Positions 51,788 through 60,838 are shown, counted from the first letter of the stretch. The stretch is 64,000 bases of DNA from Hyphomicrobiales bacterium (GCA_017305715.1 JAFKKG010000018.1:283694-347693); one strand, 5' to 3'. Made by a program: numbers and translations. Notes: generated by a model not told the origin, from the letters alone.

Positions 51788-52816
51788 TTAACCAGCCGCT
51801 TTCATCCGGTAATGGCTGACGCCCCATTCGCTGCCGCCCGCGTAACCGAACAGGCCTGATGTGGCCAGGAAGAACCAGCGCCAGCGCCGCATCCACAGCG
51901 CGGTGTCTTCGCCATAGACGTGGCAAAGCACCTGTTCGATCTCCTCGCGGCGCAGATCGAAATTGGCCAGCCAGTCCTCCGCGGTCCGTTGATAGTGCGT
52001 GCCGCTCCAGCGCCATTCCTTCTCGACCTCGAACAGATCGGCATATTGGCGGATCAGATGATGGCTCGGCATCACCCCGCCGCTGAAGAAATGCTGGGCG
52101 ATCCAGTCCTCGCCATCGGCGCGGTCGAACAGATAGGCGCCGGAGCGATGGGTGAAGATGTGCATGAAGAACCGGCCGTCGGGCTTCAGCCAGGACCGGA
52201 CCCGCATCATCAATTCGCGCCAGTTCATCATGTGCTCGAACATCTCGACCGAGACGATGCGGTCGAACCGGGCGACCGGATCGAACACATTCATGTCGGA
52301 GGTGACCACACGGAGATTCTTCAGCCCGCGTTTGCCGGCTTCGCTCTCGATGAATTGCCGCTGCGACGTCGAGTTCGACACCGCGGTGACGTCCGAATGC
52401 GGAAATTGCCGCGCCATCCACAGCGAGAGCGATCCCCAGCCGCAGCCGAGTTCGAGGATCGACTGGCCGTCGGCCAGATCCGCATGTTCGACGGTCTGGC
52501 GCAGCGCTTCCTCTTCGGCCTCCTGCAATGTCGAGGCCGGCTCCTTGTAGAAGCACGAGGAATATTTGCGGTTCGGTCCCAGTATGTGCGCGAAGAACGC
52601 CGCCGGCACCTCGTAATGCTGGGCGTTGGCCTCGTCGGTGTATTCGGCGATGGCACGCGCGGCCATTTCGTCGGCAAACCAGGCGTCGCTTTCGGCGTTG
52701 CCGGTGGCAAGCCGGGTGGCGGTGCGCGAGCAAAGCCGGCGGATGGCGGCGCGGATGATGACGTCAGGCAGCGGCACCCGTTCGGCGGTGCCGATGAGCG
52801 TGGAGACGAAGCTCAT
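51788..52816 (-). CDS. SAM-dependent methyltransferase, cyclopropane synthase / coclaurine N-methyltransferase-like clade
   Basis: A 342-residue class I methyltransferase. SAM motif I is ILELGCGWGSLSLWMA, motif II TAVSNSTSQRQFIE, and motif III DRIVSVEMFEHMMNWRELM. The C-terminal half (WIAQHFFSGGVMPSHHLI, then SGTHYQRTAEDWLANFD and LFGYAGGSEWGVSHY) closely resembles plant coclaurine N-methyltransferase-like proteins more than classical CFA synthases, with which it shares a fold. Substrate unknown: a lipid or an amine. It is 13 bp after the DUF1295 gene, so the two form an operon. Confidence 0.85.
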   Translation of the reverse strand: MSFVSTLIGTAERVPLPDVIIRAAIRRLCSRTATRLATGNAESDAWFADEMAARAIAEYTDEANAQHYEVPAAFFAHILGPNRKYSSCFYKEPASTLQEAEEEALRQTVEHADLADGQSILELGCGWGSLSLWMARQFPHSDVTAVSNSTSQRQFIESEAGKRGLKNLRVVTSDMNVFDPVARFDRIVSVEMFEHMMNWRELMMRVRSWLKPDGRFFMHIFTHRSGAYLFDRADGEDWIAQHFFSGGVMPSHHLIRQYADLFEVEKEWRWSGTHYQRTAEDWLANFDLRREEIEQVLCHVYGEDTALWMRRWRWFFLATSGLFGYAGGSEWGVSHYRMKAAG

Positions 52817-52829
52817 GTGACCACTCCCT

Positions 52830-53630
52830 TCATGCGTGCGGCGGTAGCGGGAAGAACGGGCTGGTACGGGACTGATAGTCGCGATAGCGGTCGCCGCGCG
52901 AGCGCAGCATCTGCGCCTCCAGCGGCGGGATGCCGGTCACGTGGACCAGGATCCAGTACATGAAGACCGGCGCCAGCAAGGTCGCCCAGCCCCACACGTA
53001 GCCGGTCGAGAGCGCAATGACGGGATAGGCCAGCCAGCCGAACCATTCGAAGAAGTAATTGGGATGGCGCGACCAGCGCCACAGCCCGACATCGCAGACC
53101 CGGCCGGTATTGGCGGGATTGTCGCGGAAGCGCTTGAGTTCTGCATCCGACAGCGCCTCGCCGACGATGCCGGCCAGCAGGATCAGCGCGCCGAGATAAT
53201 CCTGCAAGCGCAGCGCGTCCTGCGGGAAGCGCGCCGCGACGAAAATCGCAAACACCAGCGGGATCGATCCAAGCCCCTGGTTTTGCAGAAAGATGAACAT
53301 CCTTCGCGGCGAATCGACGCCCCATTCCCCGGCAAACGCCGCATAGCGGGGGTCGTCGGTGATCCCTTTGGTGCGAATGGCAATGTGCGTCCCGAGCCGC
53401 AGCGACCAGATCGCCACCAGCGCCGCGACCAGCCATTGCCGTGCATTGGGGGGAGCGCCCGCAACCGGCCACAGCGCGCTGCCGGCGCCGACCAGGCCGA
53501 GGGAAAACGTCCAGATCGTATCCACCCAGCCGGAATTGCCGGTGCGCTGCTGCACCACCCAGGCACCCGCCATCAGGACGGAAAGCGACACGGCTATCGC
53601 CGCCAGCGCCTCAAGATAGAGGACTGTCAT
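52830..53630 (-). CDS. DUF1295 family integral membrane protein
   Basis: A 266-residue protein with about six or seven transmembrane segments. The C-terminal motif VGLWRWSRHPNYFFEWFGWLAYP is shared by DUF1295, steroid 5-alpha-reductase and isoprenylcysteine methyltransferase-like families. NSGWVDTIWTFSLG lies in the N-terminal part. Probably an enzyme acting on membrane lipid or isoprenoid substrates. ATG 53630 is favoured over the upstream in-frame ATG at 53663. It is the first gene of the pair with the methyltransferase, divergent from the stator-like pair. Confidence 0.88.
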   Translation of the reverse strand: MTVLYLEALAAIAVSLSVLMAGAWVVQQRTGNSGWVDTIWTFSLGLVGAGSALWPVAGAPPNARQWLVAALVAIWSLRLGTHIAIRTKGITDDPRYAAFAGEWGVDSPRRMFIFLQNQGLGSIPLVFAIFVAARFPQDALRLQDYLGALILLAGIVGEALSDAELKRFRDNPANTGRVCDVGLWRWSRHPNYFFEWFGWLAYPVIALSTGYVWGWATLLAPVFMYWILVHVTGIPPLEAQMLRSRGDRYRDYQSRTSPFFPLPPHA

Positions 53631-53794
53631 GAAAATTCCCGGTTGGACAAAGAGCTTTTCCAAAATACGCTCAAGTCAAAGCCCGGTTTCAGCGTGAAGT
53701 TCCCCTTTCGTCGGATTGAAACAGCGCTTTTCCGATCTTTTTTCTCGGCCGCGCTGTGCCATATTGGCGTCCCAAACGCGGCTTTTCGCAACGG

Positions 53795-54805
53795 ATGACC
53801 CCCGCAATGCCCCCAGGCCCCTCCGCCCGCTCCGAAATGGAGATCGAGCTCACCAAATTGTCCTCGCCAAGGATTTTCCTGGTGCGGATGCTGGTGTTCC
53901 TGGTGCTGTGCGGCCTTGTGATGGTCGTGCTCTACAAGCAGATCGTGACCGCATTTTTCGCCAATCCCGGCCTCAACGCCCTGATCGGCGCCGTGCTCCT
54001 GATCGGCATCATCCTGTCGTTCCGGCAGGTGATCCGGCTCTACCCGGAAGTCTCCTGGGTCAACAATTTCCGGATCGCCGATCCCGGCCTCGCCATCGAG
54101 CGGCGCCCGACGCTGCTGGCGCCGATGGCGGCGATCCTCGGCGGCGAGCGCACCGGGCGGATGTCGATCTCGCAGCAGACCATGCGGCATTTGCTGGATT
54201 CGATCGCAACCCGGCTGGATGAGGCCCGCGACATCTCCCGCTACATGACGGGCTTGCTGGTCTTTCTCGGCCTGCTCGGCACCTTCTGGGGCCTGATCGA
54301 AACCGTGGGATCGGTCGGCAAGGTGATCGAGGGGTTGAAGGTCGGCGGCGATTCCGGCGCGTTGTTCGATACCCTGAAGGAGGGCCTCGCCGCGCCGCTC
54401 GGCGGCATGGGCATCTCGTTTTCGTCCTCGCTGTTCGGCCTTGCCGGATCGCTGATCCTGGGTTTCCTCGATTTGCAATCGAGCCAGGCGCAGAACCGGT
54501 TTTATACCGACCTGGAAGACTGGCTGGCCTCGACCGTGCGCGAATATTCCGGCGAAGGCTCGACCGGCGTCTCCGGCGAGTTGCAGCAGGCGATGGACCG
54601 GCTGCGCGCGGTGGTCGAGGAAGGCGGCAGCAACCGCGGCACCACGGCGGCGATGGCCAACCTCGCCGAAGCCATTCAGGGCCTCGTCGCCCATATGCGC
54701 ACCGAGCAGCAGATGATCCGCGAATGGGCGGACGGCCAGGGCGAACAGAACCGCGAGATCAAAAAGCTGCTCGAGCGGATCGCGCGCCAGCCCGAGAAGA
54801 GTTGA
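53795..54805 (+). CDS. MotA/TolQ/ExbB-like proton channel protein
   Basis: A 336-residue membrane protein. Two N-terminal transmembrane segments (FLVRMLVFLVLCGLVMVVLY and LIGAVLLIGIILSF) precede a MotA-like core: YMTGLLVFLGLLGTFWGLIETVGSVGKV, then APLGGMGISFSSSLFGLAGSLILGFLDL. These contain the Gly/Pro/Ala pattern of MotA TM3 and TM4. The C-terminal 100 residues are helical. It probably forms a proton-driven rotary stator with the OmpA/MotB-like partner at 54965. No flagellar genes are nearby. Start ATG 53795 by family length; a weak site precedes it. Confidence 0.85.
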   Translation: MTPAMPPGPSARSEMEIELTKLSSPRIFLVRMLVFLVLCGLVMVVLYKQIVTAFFANPGLNALIGAVLLIGIILSFRQVIRLYPEVSWVNNFRIADPGLAIERRPTLLAPMAAILGGERTGRMSISQQTMRHLLDSIATRLDEARDISRYMTGLLVFLGLLGTFWGLIETVGSVGKVIEGLKVGGDSGALFDTLKEGLAAPLGGMGISFSSSLFGLAGSLILGFLDLQSSQAQNRFYTDLEDWLASTVREYSGEGSTGVSGELQQAMDRLRAVVEEGGSNRGTTAAMANLAEAIQGLVAHMRTEQQMIREWADGQGEQNREIKKLLERIARQPEKS

Positions 54806-54840
54806 AGTGCGAGATATCGCGTCAACGGAAGTGCACTCCG

Positions 54841-54940
54841 TCTCCCGTGGGGAGAGGTTGGGGTGAGGGAGTACGGTCTATCGATGTACCTGAGCCCCTC
54901 ACCCGGCGCTGCGCGCCGACCTCTCCCGATGGGAGAGGAG
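54841..54940. repeat. CTCCC-type palindromic repeat between stator genes
   Basis: TCTCCCGTGGGGAGAGGTT and the facing ACCTCTCCCGATGGGAGAGG form two hairpins that also pair with each other; GGTGAGGGAG and CCCCTCACCC pair between them. A further hairpin (GGCGCTGCGCGCC) lies in the second half. Same family as 24847-24953. Confidence 0.65.
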
Positions 54941-54964
54941 AAGAATCGAGCGGAGAAGATTTAG

Positions 54965-55996
54965 ATGGCCCTCGCGCGTTCACGCCGCAACGAATCGGGA
55001 ATGAACTATTGGCCGGGCTTCGTCGACGCGCTGTCGACGCTGGTGCTCTCGATCGTCTTCCTGCTCTCGGTGTTTCTCGTCGTACAGTTCTTCCTGTCGC
55101 AGGAAGTCACCGGCAAGGACAAGGCTCTGGAGGCGCTCAACGCCAAGATCGCGCAGTTGAACGACTTGCTGTCGCTGGAAAAACTCACCGGCTTGAATCT
55201 CAACGACCAGCTCGCGCAGGCCCGCGCCGGGTTGACCTCGGCGGAGGCGGACCGCGATCGCATCAAGGGGCTTTATGACGGCCTCGCCGGCGCCGGCAAC
55301 GATGCCCAGGGCCGCGCCGCCGAACTCAACAAGGCGCTCGATTCCGAAAAATCCGTCACCTCGCGGGCGCTGGCTCAGATCGAGGTATTGAACCAGCAGA
55401 TCAGCGCGCTGCGCCGCCAATTGGCCGCGCTGGAAGAAGCGCTCGACGCGTCCGAGAAGCGCGACAAGGAATCGCAAGGCCGCATCGCCGACCTCGGCCA
55501 GCGCCTCAACGTGGCGCTGGCGCAACGCGTGCAGGAATTGACGCGCTACCGCTCGGAATTCTTCGGGCGCCTGCGCGCCATTCTCGGCAATCGGCCGGAT
55601 GTGCGGATCGTCGGCGACCGTTTTGTGTTCCAGTCGGAAGTGTTCTTTGATACCGGCCAGGCGTTGCTATTGCCCGAGGGCCGCGCCGAGCTTGACAAGC
55701 TCGCTTCCGCGCTGGTCGATCTCGACAAACGGATCCCTGCCGAAATCGCCTGGGTGCTGCGGGTCGACGGCCACACCGACGTGCGGCCGATCACCAACAG
55801 TCCGGTGTTCAAGTCGAACTGGGAACTGTCGTCGGCGCGCGCGATCTCGGTGGTGCAATATCTGGTCTCGCTCGGCGTGCCCGCGCAGCGGCTGGTCGCC
55901 GCCGGCTTTGCCGAATTCCAGCCGCTCGACACCGCGCCGACCGAGGAAGCGTATAAACGCAACCGCCGCATCGAGTTGAAGCTGACGGAACGGTAG
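54965..55996 (+). CDS. OmpA/MotB-like peptidoglycan-binding stator partner
   Basis: A 343-residue protein. One transmembrane segment (PGFVDALSTLVLSIVFLLSVFLVVQF) carries the Asp expected for the proton path of MotB/TolR/ZorB proteins. A long coiled coil follows (about 55-195). The C-terminal OmpA domain (about 215-340) has VFQSEVFFDTGQALLLPEG, VDGHTDVRP and NWELSSARAISVVQYL, and binds peptidoglycan. It starts at ATG 54965 with GGAGAAG upstream. The spacing and order (MotA-like, then MotB-like) fit a stator unit. Confidence 0.88.
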   Translation: MALARSRRNESGMNYWPGFVDALSTLVLSIVFLLSVFLVVQFFLSQEVTGKDKALEALNAKIAQLNDLLSLEKLTGLNLNDQLAQARAGLTSAEADRDRIKGLYDGLAGAGNDAQGRAAELNKALDSEKSVTSRALAQIEVLNQQISALRRQLAALEEALDASEKRDKESQGRIADLGQRLNVALAQRVQELTRYRSEFFGRLRAILGNRPDVRIVGDRFVFQSEVFFDTGQALLLPEGRAELDKLASALVDLDKRIPAEIAWVLRVDGHTDVRPITNSPVFKSNWELSSARAISVVQYLVSLGVPAQRLVAAGFAEFQPLDTAPTEEAYKRNRRIELKLTER

Positions 55997-56015
55997 GCGG
56001 GCAGCAAGAAGCACT

Positions 56016-56101
56016 GTCATTGCCGTGGGCTTGACCCGGCAATCCATCAACCAAAGATTCTGTTGAAGTAGATGGATGCCCGGATCAAGTTTGGGGATGA
56101 C
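56016..56101. repeat. Imperfect palindromic repeat between stator and ABC genes
   Basis: GTCATTGCC...TTGACCCGGCAATCCATC and GATGGATGCCCGGATCAAG...GATGAC face each other with partial pairing. The convergent neighbours end at 55996 and 56111. This is another dispersed repeat type of Bradyrhizobium, possibly serving as a bidirectional terminator. Confidence 0.5.
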
Positions 56102-56110
56102 GAGTGGGCC

Positions 56111-57970
56111 TCAAATCCCCTCGAACTGCAGCCGCGCCAGTCGCGCATAAAGCCCATTCGCCGCGACCAGCGAGGCGTGGGTGCCCTGTTCGACGATGCG
56201 GCCCTGGTCCATCACCAGGATACGGTCGCAGGACAGCACGGTGGCGAGCCGGTGCGCGATGACAAGCGTGGTGCGGTGGCGCATCAATTCTTCCAGCGCG
56301 GTCTGCACCAATGTTTCGGATTCCGCATCCAGCGCGGAGGTTGCTTCATCGAGCAGCAACAGCGGCGCATCGCGCAGGATGGCGCGGGCAATCGCGATGC
56401 GCTGGCGCTGGCCGCCCGACAGCGTGACGCCGCGCTCGCCAAGCTGCGCCTCGAAGCCGTCGGGCAGACGGCGCAGGAATTCGGTGGCATGCGCGAGATC
56501 CGCGGCGCGTTCGACTTCGGCATCGCTGGCATCGGGCCGGCCGAAGCGGATATTTTCGCGCGCGGTGGCCGCGAACACCACGGAGTCCTGCGGCACCAAC
56601 GCCATGCGCGCGCGCAACTCGCGCGGATCGACCGATTTGACCGGCATGCCGTCGACGGAGATCACACCGCTGGCGGGATCGTAGAACCGCAGCAGCAAAT
56701 GAAACAGCGTGCTCTTGCCGGCGCCCGAGGGACCTACGATCGCGACCTTCTCCCCGGCGCGCACCGACAGCGAAACGTTGTCGATTGCCCGCACATCCGG
56801 GCGCGTCGGATAGTTGAAACTGACATTCTCGAACCCGACATCGCCGCGCGCCGGTACCGGCAGCGCGGCTGGAGCCGACGGCGCCGTGATCTGCGGTTTG
56901 ACGCGCAGGATTTCGAACAGCCGCTCGGCAGCGCCTGACGCGGCCGAGACTTCGCCCCAGACCTCGCTGAGCTGGCCGAGGCCCGTCGCCGCGAACGCCG
57001 CATACAGCACGAACTGGCCGAGCCGGCCCGGGCTGATCGAGCCTGTCAGCACGTCGTGCGAGCCGACCCACAGGATGACCACGACGCTGGAAAACACGAT
57101 GAAGATGATGATCAGCGTCAGCACCGCGCGCGCCCGTGTCGAATGGCGCGCGGCGTCATAGGCCTGCTCGACCTCGCGGCCAAATCGCGTCGCGGCCAGC
57201 CGCTCGCTGGTATAGGCCTGCACGGTTCGGATGGCGCCAACCAGTTCGGAGGCATAGGCGCTGGCATCCGCCAGCGTATCCTGCGCGTTGCGCGACAGCC
57301 GCCGCACCCAGCGTCCGAACGCGACCAGTGGAATCACGATCACCGGGATCGCCAGCAGCACGAACAGCGACAGTTTCGGGCTCGTGATCACCATCATGGT
57401 GGTGGCGCCGATGAACAGCATCAAATTGCGCAGCGCGATCGACACCGACGCACCGACCGCCGACTTGATTTGCGTGGTGTCGGCGGTGAGCCGCGAGACC
57501 AACTCGCCGCTGCGGGCGGAATCGAAGAATGCCGGCGACAGCGAGATCAGGTGCGCGAACACGTCGCGCCGGAGATCCGCGACGATGCGCTCGCCGATCG
57601 TCATGACGAGGTAGAACCGCGACGCACTGGCACCGGCCAGTACCGCGACGACCGCGATCATCACGCTGAAATAGCTGTTGATCATCGCGATGCCTTCGGG
57701 CGTGAACCCGAAGTCGATCATGCGCCGCACCGCGATCGGAACCACCAGGGTCGTGATCGCCGCCACGGTCAGCGAGATGAACGCCAGCAGCGCCCGGCCG
57801 CGGTAGCGCATGACATAGGGCGCCAGCGCCAGCAACGGTCGCAGTTTTGCACGGGTCTTGGCCGGCGACTGCGTCAGCTGGCTTTCGATGAAGGCCTCTT
57901 CCTCAAGCAGCACATCGCGCCGTGGCGGCACCCCGCCACGTGGGTCTTCAAGCTGTTCGGCTGTGCTCAT
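56111..57970 (-). CDS. ABC transporter, fused permease and ATPase (exporter type)
   Basis: A 619-residue half-transporter. The six-TM permease domain (about 50-360) is followed by the ATPase: Walker [19 protein letters not shown]-loop [13 protein letters not shown], signature [16 protein letters not shown], Walker [13 protein letters not shown] and H-loop VIAHRL. It would dimerise and export lipids, peptides or drugs. ATG 57970 is used; an upstream start at 58024 overlaps nothing else but is not needed. Monocistronic, divergent from rpmE. Confidence 0.95.
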   Translation of the reverse strand: MSTAEQLEDPRGGVPPRRDVLLEEEAFIESQLTQSPAKTRAKLRPLLALAPYVMRYRGRALLAFISLTVAAITTLVVPIAVRRMIDFGFTPEGIAMINSYFSVMIAVVAVLAGASASRFYLVMTIGERIVADLRRDVFAHLISLSPAFFDSARSGELVSRLTADTTQIKSAVGASVSIALRNLMLFIGATTMMVITSPKLSLFVLLAIPVIVIPLVAFGRWVRRLSRNAQDTLADASAYASELVGAIRTVQAYTSERLAATRFGREVEQAYDAARHSTRARAVLTLIIIFIVFSSVVVILWVGSHDVLTGSISPGRLGQFVLYAAFAATGLGQLSEVWGEVSAASGAAERLFEILRVKPQITAPSAPAALPVPARGDVGFENVSFNYPTRPDVRAIDNVSLSVRAGEKVAIVGPSGAGKSTLFHLLLRFYDPASGVISVDGMPVKSVDPRELRARMALVPQDSVVFAATARENIRFGRPDASDAEVERAADLAHATEFLRRLPDGFEAQLGERGVTLSGGQRQRIAIARAILRDAPLLLLDEATSALDAESETLVQTALEELMRHRTTLVIAHRLATVLSCDRILVMDQGRIVEQGTHASLVAANGLYARLARLQFEGI

Positions 57971-58153
57971 GAAAAGGGACCGGTTTCGACGCCCCCAGAT
58001 AGGCTGTGGGAGCGGCGCTGGCAAATCCGGCGGATCGGCCCCAATCAGACGGCTTTGGCAGCTTGTTTTGGCGGACTTCTTGCGTTATAGACCCGCCCAA
58101 ATCCCGTATCCCTGACATTTCGAGACGGGCGCAGGCGCGCCGAAGGATATCCC

Positions 58154-58381
58154 ATGAAACCCGAAATTCATCCGAATTATCATACGATTACGGTCGTTAT
58201 GACCGACGGTACGGAATACCTGACCCGCTCCACGTGGGGCAAGGAAGGCGACAAGCTGAACCTCGACATCGACTCCAAGTCGCACCCGGCCTGGACCGGC
58301 GGCACCCAGCAGATGCTCGACCGCGGCGGCCGCGTGTCGCGCTTCCAGAAGAAGTTTTCGGGCTTCCTCAAGAAGGATTGA
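58154..58381 (+). CDS. rpmE: 50S ribosomal protein L31
   Basis: A 75-residue ribosomal protein. It has [33 protein letters not shown] and [26 protein letters not shown], the type A L31 layout. The zinc-binding cysteines of the C+ form are absent (no Cys at all), so this is the zinc-independent C- form. AAGGA lies 8 nt before ATG 58154. A clear terminator follows. Confidence 0.97.
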   Translation: MKPEIHPNYHTITVVMTDGTEYLTRSTWGKEGDKLNLDIDSKSHPAWTGGTQQMLDRGGRVSRFQKKFSGFLKKD

Positions 58382-58417
58382 GCGGTTTCGGACCGTCCCC
58401 TCTTCGGCCACGCCTAA

Positions 58418-58450
58418 CAAAAACGCCCCGGTTTCCCGAGGCGTTTTTTG
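58418..58450 (+). terminator. Rho-independent terminator of rpmE
   Basis: AACGCCCCGG and CCGAGGCGTT form a stem with one mismatch and a short loop, followed by TTTTTTG. It is 37 bp after the rpmE stop and is flanked by A-runs on the other side, so it may work in both directions. Confidence 0.8.
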
Positions 58451-58506
58451 TTTAAGCCCGTCATTCCGGGATGGTCCGACGGACCAGACGGAATGACCGA
58501 ACTGAA

Positions 58507-59019
58507 TTACTGCTCGAATGCCGCCTTCAGCCGGTTGAGCTGCGGCACCAGGGGATTGCCGATCGGGGCGCGTTCGGCCGCCGGCGCGTGGATCGAGATG
58601 TCGAGCCGACGCACGCGCGATTGCAGGCTCATCGAACGCGAAATCAGGTCCTGCAATTGCTGCGGCAGCTTGGCGATCATGTCTTCCGGGCCGGGGTCGG
58701 CGGCGGAGAGCTTGACCTTGGTCTTTTCGCGGTTGGCCTGGGTCAGCGTCATCTCGCCTTCCTTGACCGCGCGATGCAACAGCAGCCAGGAGGCGAGCTG
58801 CATCAGGCGGGTGGTCAGCCGCATGCTTTCGGTCGCATAGGTGAGGCTGGCAGAACGTTCCAGCGCCTTGGCTTCGGTCCGGCCGTCACCGTCGAGATAG
58901 GCGGCGGTCTCCTCGACCAGATCCATGCCTTCCCGGAACAGGGTTCCAAATGCCGCGGAATTGGTCAGCCGCTCGCTGAATAGAACGAGCGCGGTTTCGC
59001 CGTGCAAACGGTCCGCCAT
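58507..59019 (-). CDS. rcdA: RcdA-family protein (DUF1465)
   Basis: A 170-residue helical protein. It has RLTNSAAFGTLFREGMDLVEETAAYLDGDGRTEAKALER and TESMRLTTRLMQLASWLLLHRAVKEGEMT. This is the DUF1465 family, whose Caulobacter member RcdA is an adaptor for ClpXP-mediated degradation of CtrA during the cell cycle. ATG 59019. The disordered-looking C-terminus (IHAPAAERAPIGNPLVPQLNRL) fits the family's tail. Role in this organism is inferred from the family. Confidence 0.85.
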   Translation of the reverse strand: MADRLHGETALVLFSERLTNSAAFGTLFREGMDLVEETAAYLDGDGRTEAKALERSASLTYATESMRLTTRLMQLASWLLLHRAVKEGEMTLTQANREKTKVKLSAADPGPEDMIAKLPQQLQDLISRSMSLQSRVRRLDISIHAPAAERAPIGNPLVPQLNRLKAAFEQ

Positions 59020-59152
59020 TGGTTAACGCCCTCACGCCACTGATACGCTGCCGGCTTTGAAGCCGCCGACTTATGATGAACAAATCATTGCGCTTGCGCG
59101 GGCGAGAGTCCAGCCGCATCCGGAAATATGGTTTCCAGCGGCATGCGACGGC

Positions 59153-59300
59153 AAAAAAGAGCCGCCGTTTCCGGCGGCTTTTGAAGTTGATAACAGGGAG
59201 GCGTCAAACAGAGTGGACAGGAGCCACTCGGTGTCCAAACGAGGACGGACATAGTCATAATCGAGAAAGCTTAATTGATCGTAAACGAACGGTTTTCTTC
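59153..59300 (-). ncRNA. Candidate small RNA with a rho-independent terminator
   Basis: On the minus strand AGCCGCCG-GAAA-CGGCGGCT is followed by C and TTTTTT (59179 down to 59153), a very good intrinsic terminator. No ORF ends near it: the next minus-strand gene (DUF1192) ends at 59542, 360 bp upstream. The 120 bp before the stem contain GTTTGGACACC and a CCTCCC motif that could pair with Shine-Dalgarno sequences. The 5' end and the promoter are not defined. Confidence 0.35.
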
Positions 59301-59412
59301 AGGGTTCGTTTGCCATGTCGGCCATTGGCCGAGCGAACGTCTTGACTCATCGGTCGCCCCCACGAAGGCCGGCCGCTGGCCGAGTTTGGGACTTGCGCAT
59401 ATCTCTCCACAC

Positions 59413-59434
59413 GTCGTCCCCGCGAACGCGGGAC
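59413..59434. repeat. GTCGTCCCCGC-type palindromic repeat
   Basis: GTCCCCGC (59416-59423), GAAC loop, GCGGGAC (59428-59434). Related to the GTCGTCCCGGC family at 19532, 21042 and 63857. The stretch 59300-59541 holds only this repeat and a CGGGATCGCGCTTCGCTTGTCCGGGACC element; no gene is seen. Confidence 0.45.
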
Positions 59435-59541
59435 CCACGCCGCGGCCGGAGTAGTGAAGGAGGGTCGCCAACGATTTGTCCTAACGAGAGGCTGCGGCGT
59501 ATGGGTCCGGGATCGCGCTTCGCTTGTCCGGGACCACAATC

Positions 59542-59733
59542 TCACGATTTGAAAAAACTGTTCGCGGCATCTTTGGACGCGCGCTTTTTCGCCATCGCCG
59601 CCTGCAAACGTTCGATCTCCGAATTCATCAGCGCGATGCGCTCGGCCAATTCCTCGACCGACAATAGCGACAAATCCTGCCCGATCTCGTGAGTGACTTT
59701 CTTCCTCGGCTTGTCGTCATCCTCGATGGCCAT
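59542..59733 (-). CDS. DUF1192 family small protein
   Basis: A 63-residue protein: MAIEDDDKPRKKVTHEIGQDLSLLSVEELAERIALMNSEIERLQAAMAKKRASKDAANSFF. SVEELxxRIxxLxxEIxR is the DUF1192 hallmark; the middle is a short amphipathic helix or coiled coil. Common in Rhizobiales, function unknown. Divergent from the quinone oxidoreductase gene. Confidence 0.88.
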   Translation of the reverse strand: MAIEDDDKPRKKVTHEIGQDLSLLSVEELAERIALMNSEIERLQAAMAKKRASKDAANSFFKS

Positions 59734-59839
59734 GCGCTTGCTCCGTGGTCGGTGATCCCTTGCGGCGGTTGCCAGCCGCCAACGGTCTGGCTAATCAGGG
59801 TTCGCCTTCAAAAACTCCCGTATTTCGCAAGGACAAATC

Positions 59840-60838
59840 ATGGAAAAGCTGCCCGCGCAAATGACCGTCATCGGCATCAGCAAGCCCGGCGGCCCTGAGG
59901 TGCTGTTGCCGGAAACCCGCAACGTTCCGGTGCCCGGCCCCGGCGAAATCCTGGTCAAGGTCGCGGCCGCCGGCGTCAACCGTCCGGATGTCGCGCAGCG
60001 TTCCGGCGCCTATCCGCCGCCGCCCGGCGCCTCTGACCTGCCCGGCCTCGAAATATCGGGCGAGGTGGTCGCGCTCGGCGCGGGCGCCGCAAAGCACAAG
60101 CTCGGCGACAGGGTAATGTCGCTGGTGGCCGGCGGCGGCTACGCACAATATTGCATCGCGCAAGACGCGCAGGCGATGAGCGTGCCGCCGGCGCTGTCGA
60201 TGCCGGAAGCCGGTGCCATTCCGGAAACGCTGATGACGGTCTGGCACAATGTGTTCGAGCGCGGCGCGCTGAAGCCCGGCGAGACGCTGCTGATCCATGG
60301 CGGCTCCTCCGGCATCGGCACCATGGCGATCCAGCTCGCCAAGGCCTTTGGTTCCAAAGTGATCGTCACCGTCGGCGGCCAGGACAAGGTCGATGCCTGC
60401 CTGAAGCTCGGCGCCGACCGCGCCATCAACTACAAGACCGAAGATTTTGTGGCCGAGGTCAAGAAAGCAACGGACGGCGCAGGCGCCAACGTCATCCTCG
60501 ACATGGTCGCCGGCGACTATGTCGATCGCAACTATGACGCCGCCGCGGTCGACGGCCGTATCGTGCAGATCGCAACCCTCAACGGGCCCAAGGTCACCGT
60601 CAACATCGCCAAGGTGATGGTGAAGCGACTGACCCACACCGGTTCCACGCTGCGTCCCCGTACTAATGCGGATAAGGCGGCGATGGTCGCGGCGATCGAG
60701 GCCAAGGTGATGCCACTGCTCCGCGAGGGCAAGGTAAAGCCCCTGATGGACAGCACATTCCCGCTGGAAAAGGCGGCGGATGCGCACCGGCGCATGGAGA
60801 CCAGCGCACATATTGGCAAAATTGTGTTGGAGGTTTAA
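59840..60838 (+). CDS. NAD(P)H-quinone oxidoreductase (zinc-free MDR, PIG3/QOR-type)
   Basis: A 332-residue medium-chain reductase. The N-terminal GroES-like domain includes VPVPGPGEILVKVAAAGVNRPDVAQRSGAYPPPPGASDLPGLEISGEV; the Rossmann domain has LLIHGGSSGIGTMAIQLAKAFG (AxxGxxG-type). The catalytic zinc ligands of alcohol dehydrogenases are absent. It reduces quinones or unsaturated carbonyls with NADPH. ATG 59840 with AAGGA upstream. Confidence 0.92.
   Translation: MEKLPAQMTVIGISKPGGPEVLLPETRNVPVPGPGEILVKVAAAGVNRPDVAQRSGAYPPPPGASDLPGLEISGEVVALGAGAAKHKLGDRVMSLVAGGGYAQYCIAQDAQAMSVPPALSMPEAGAIPETLMTVWHNVFERGALKPGETLLIHGGSSGIGTMAIQLAKAFGSKVIVTVGGQDKVDACLKLGADRAINYKTEDFVAEVKKATDGAGANVILDMVAGDYVDRNYDAAAVDGRIVQIATLNGPKVTVNIAKVMVKRLTHTGSTLRPRTNADKAAMVAAIEAKVMPLLREGKVKPLMDSTFPLEKAADAHRRMETSAHIGKIVLEV

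Noticed and set aside
53795-55996. Zorya-type defence system
   Set aside because: The MotA/MotB-like pair resembles ZorAB in layout, but no ZorC, ZorD or ZorE gene is present and the neighbours are ordinary housekeeping genes.
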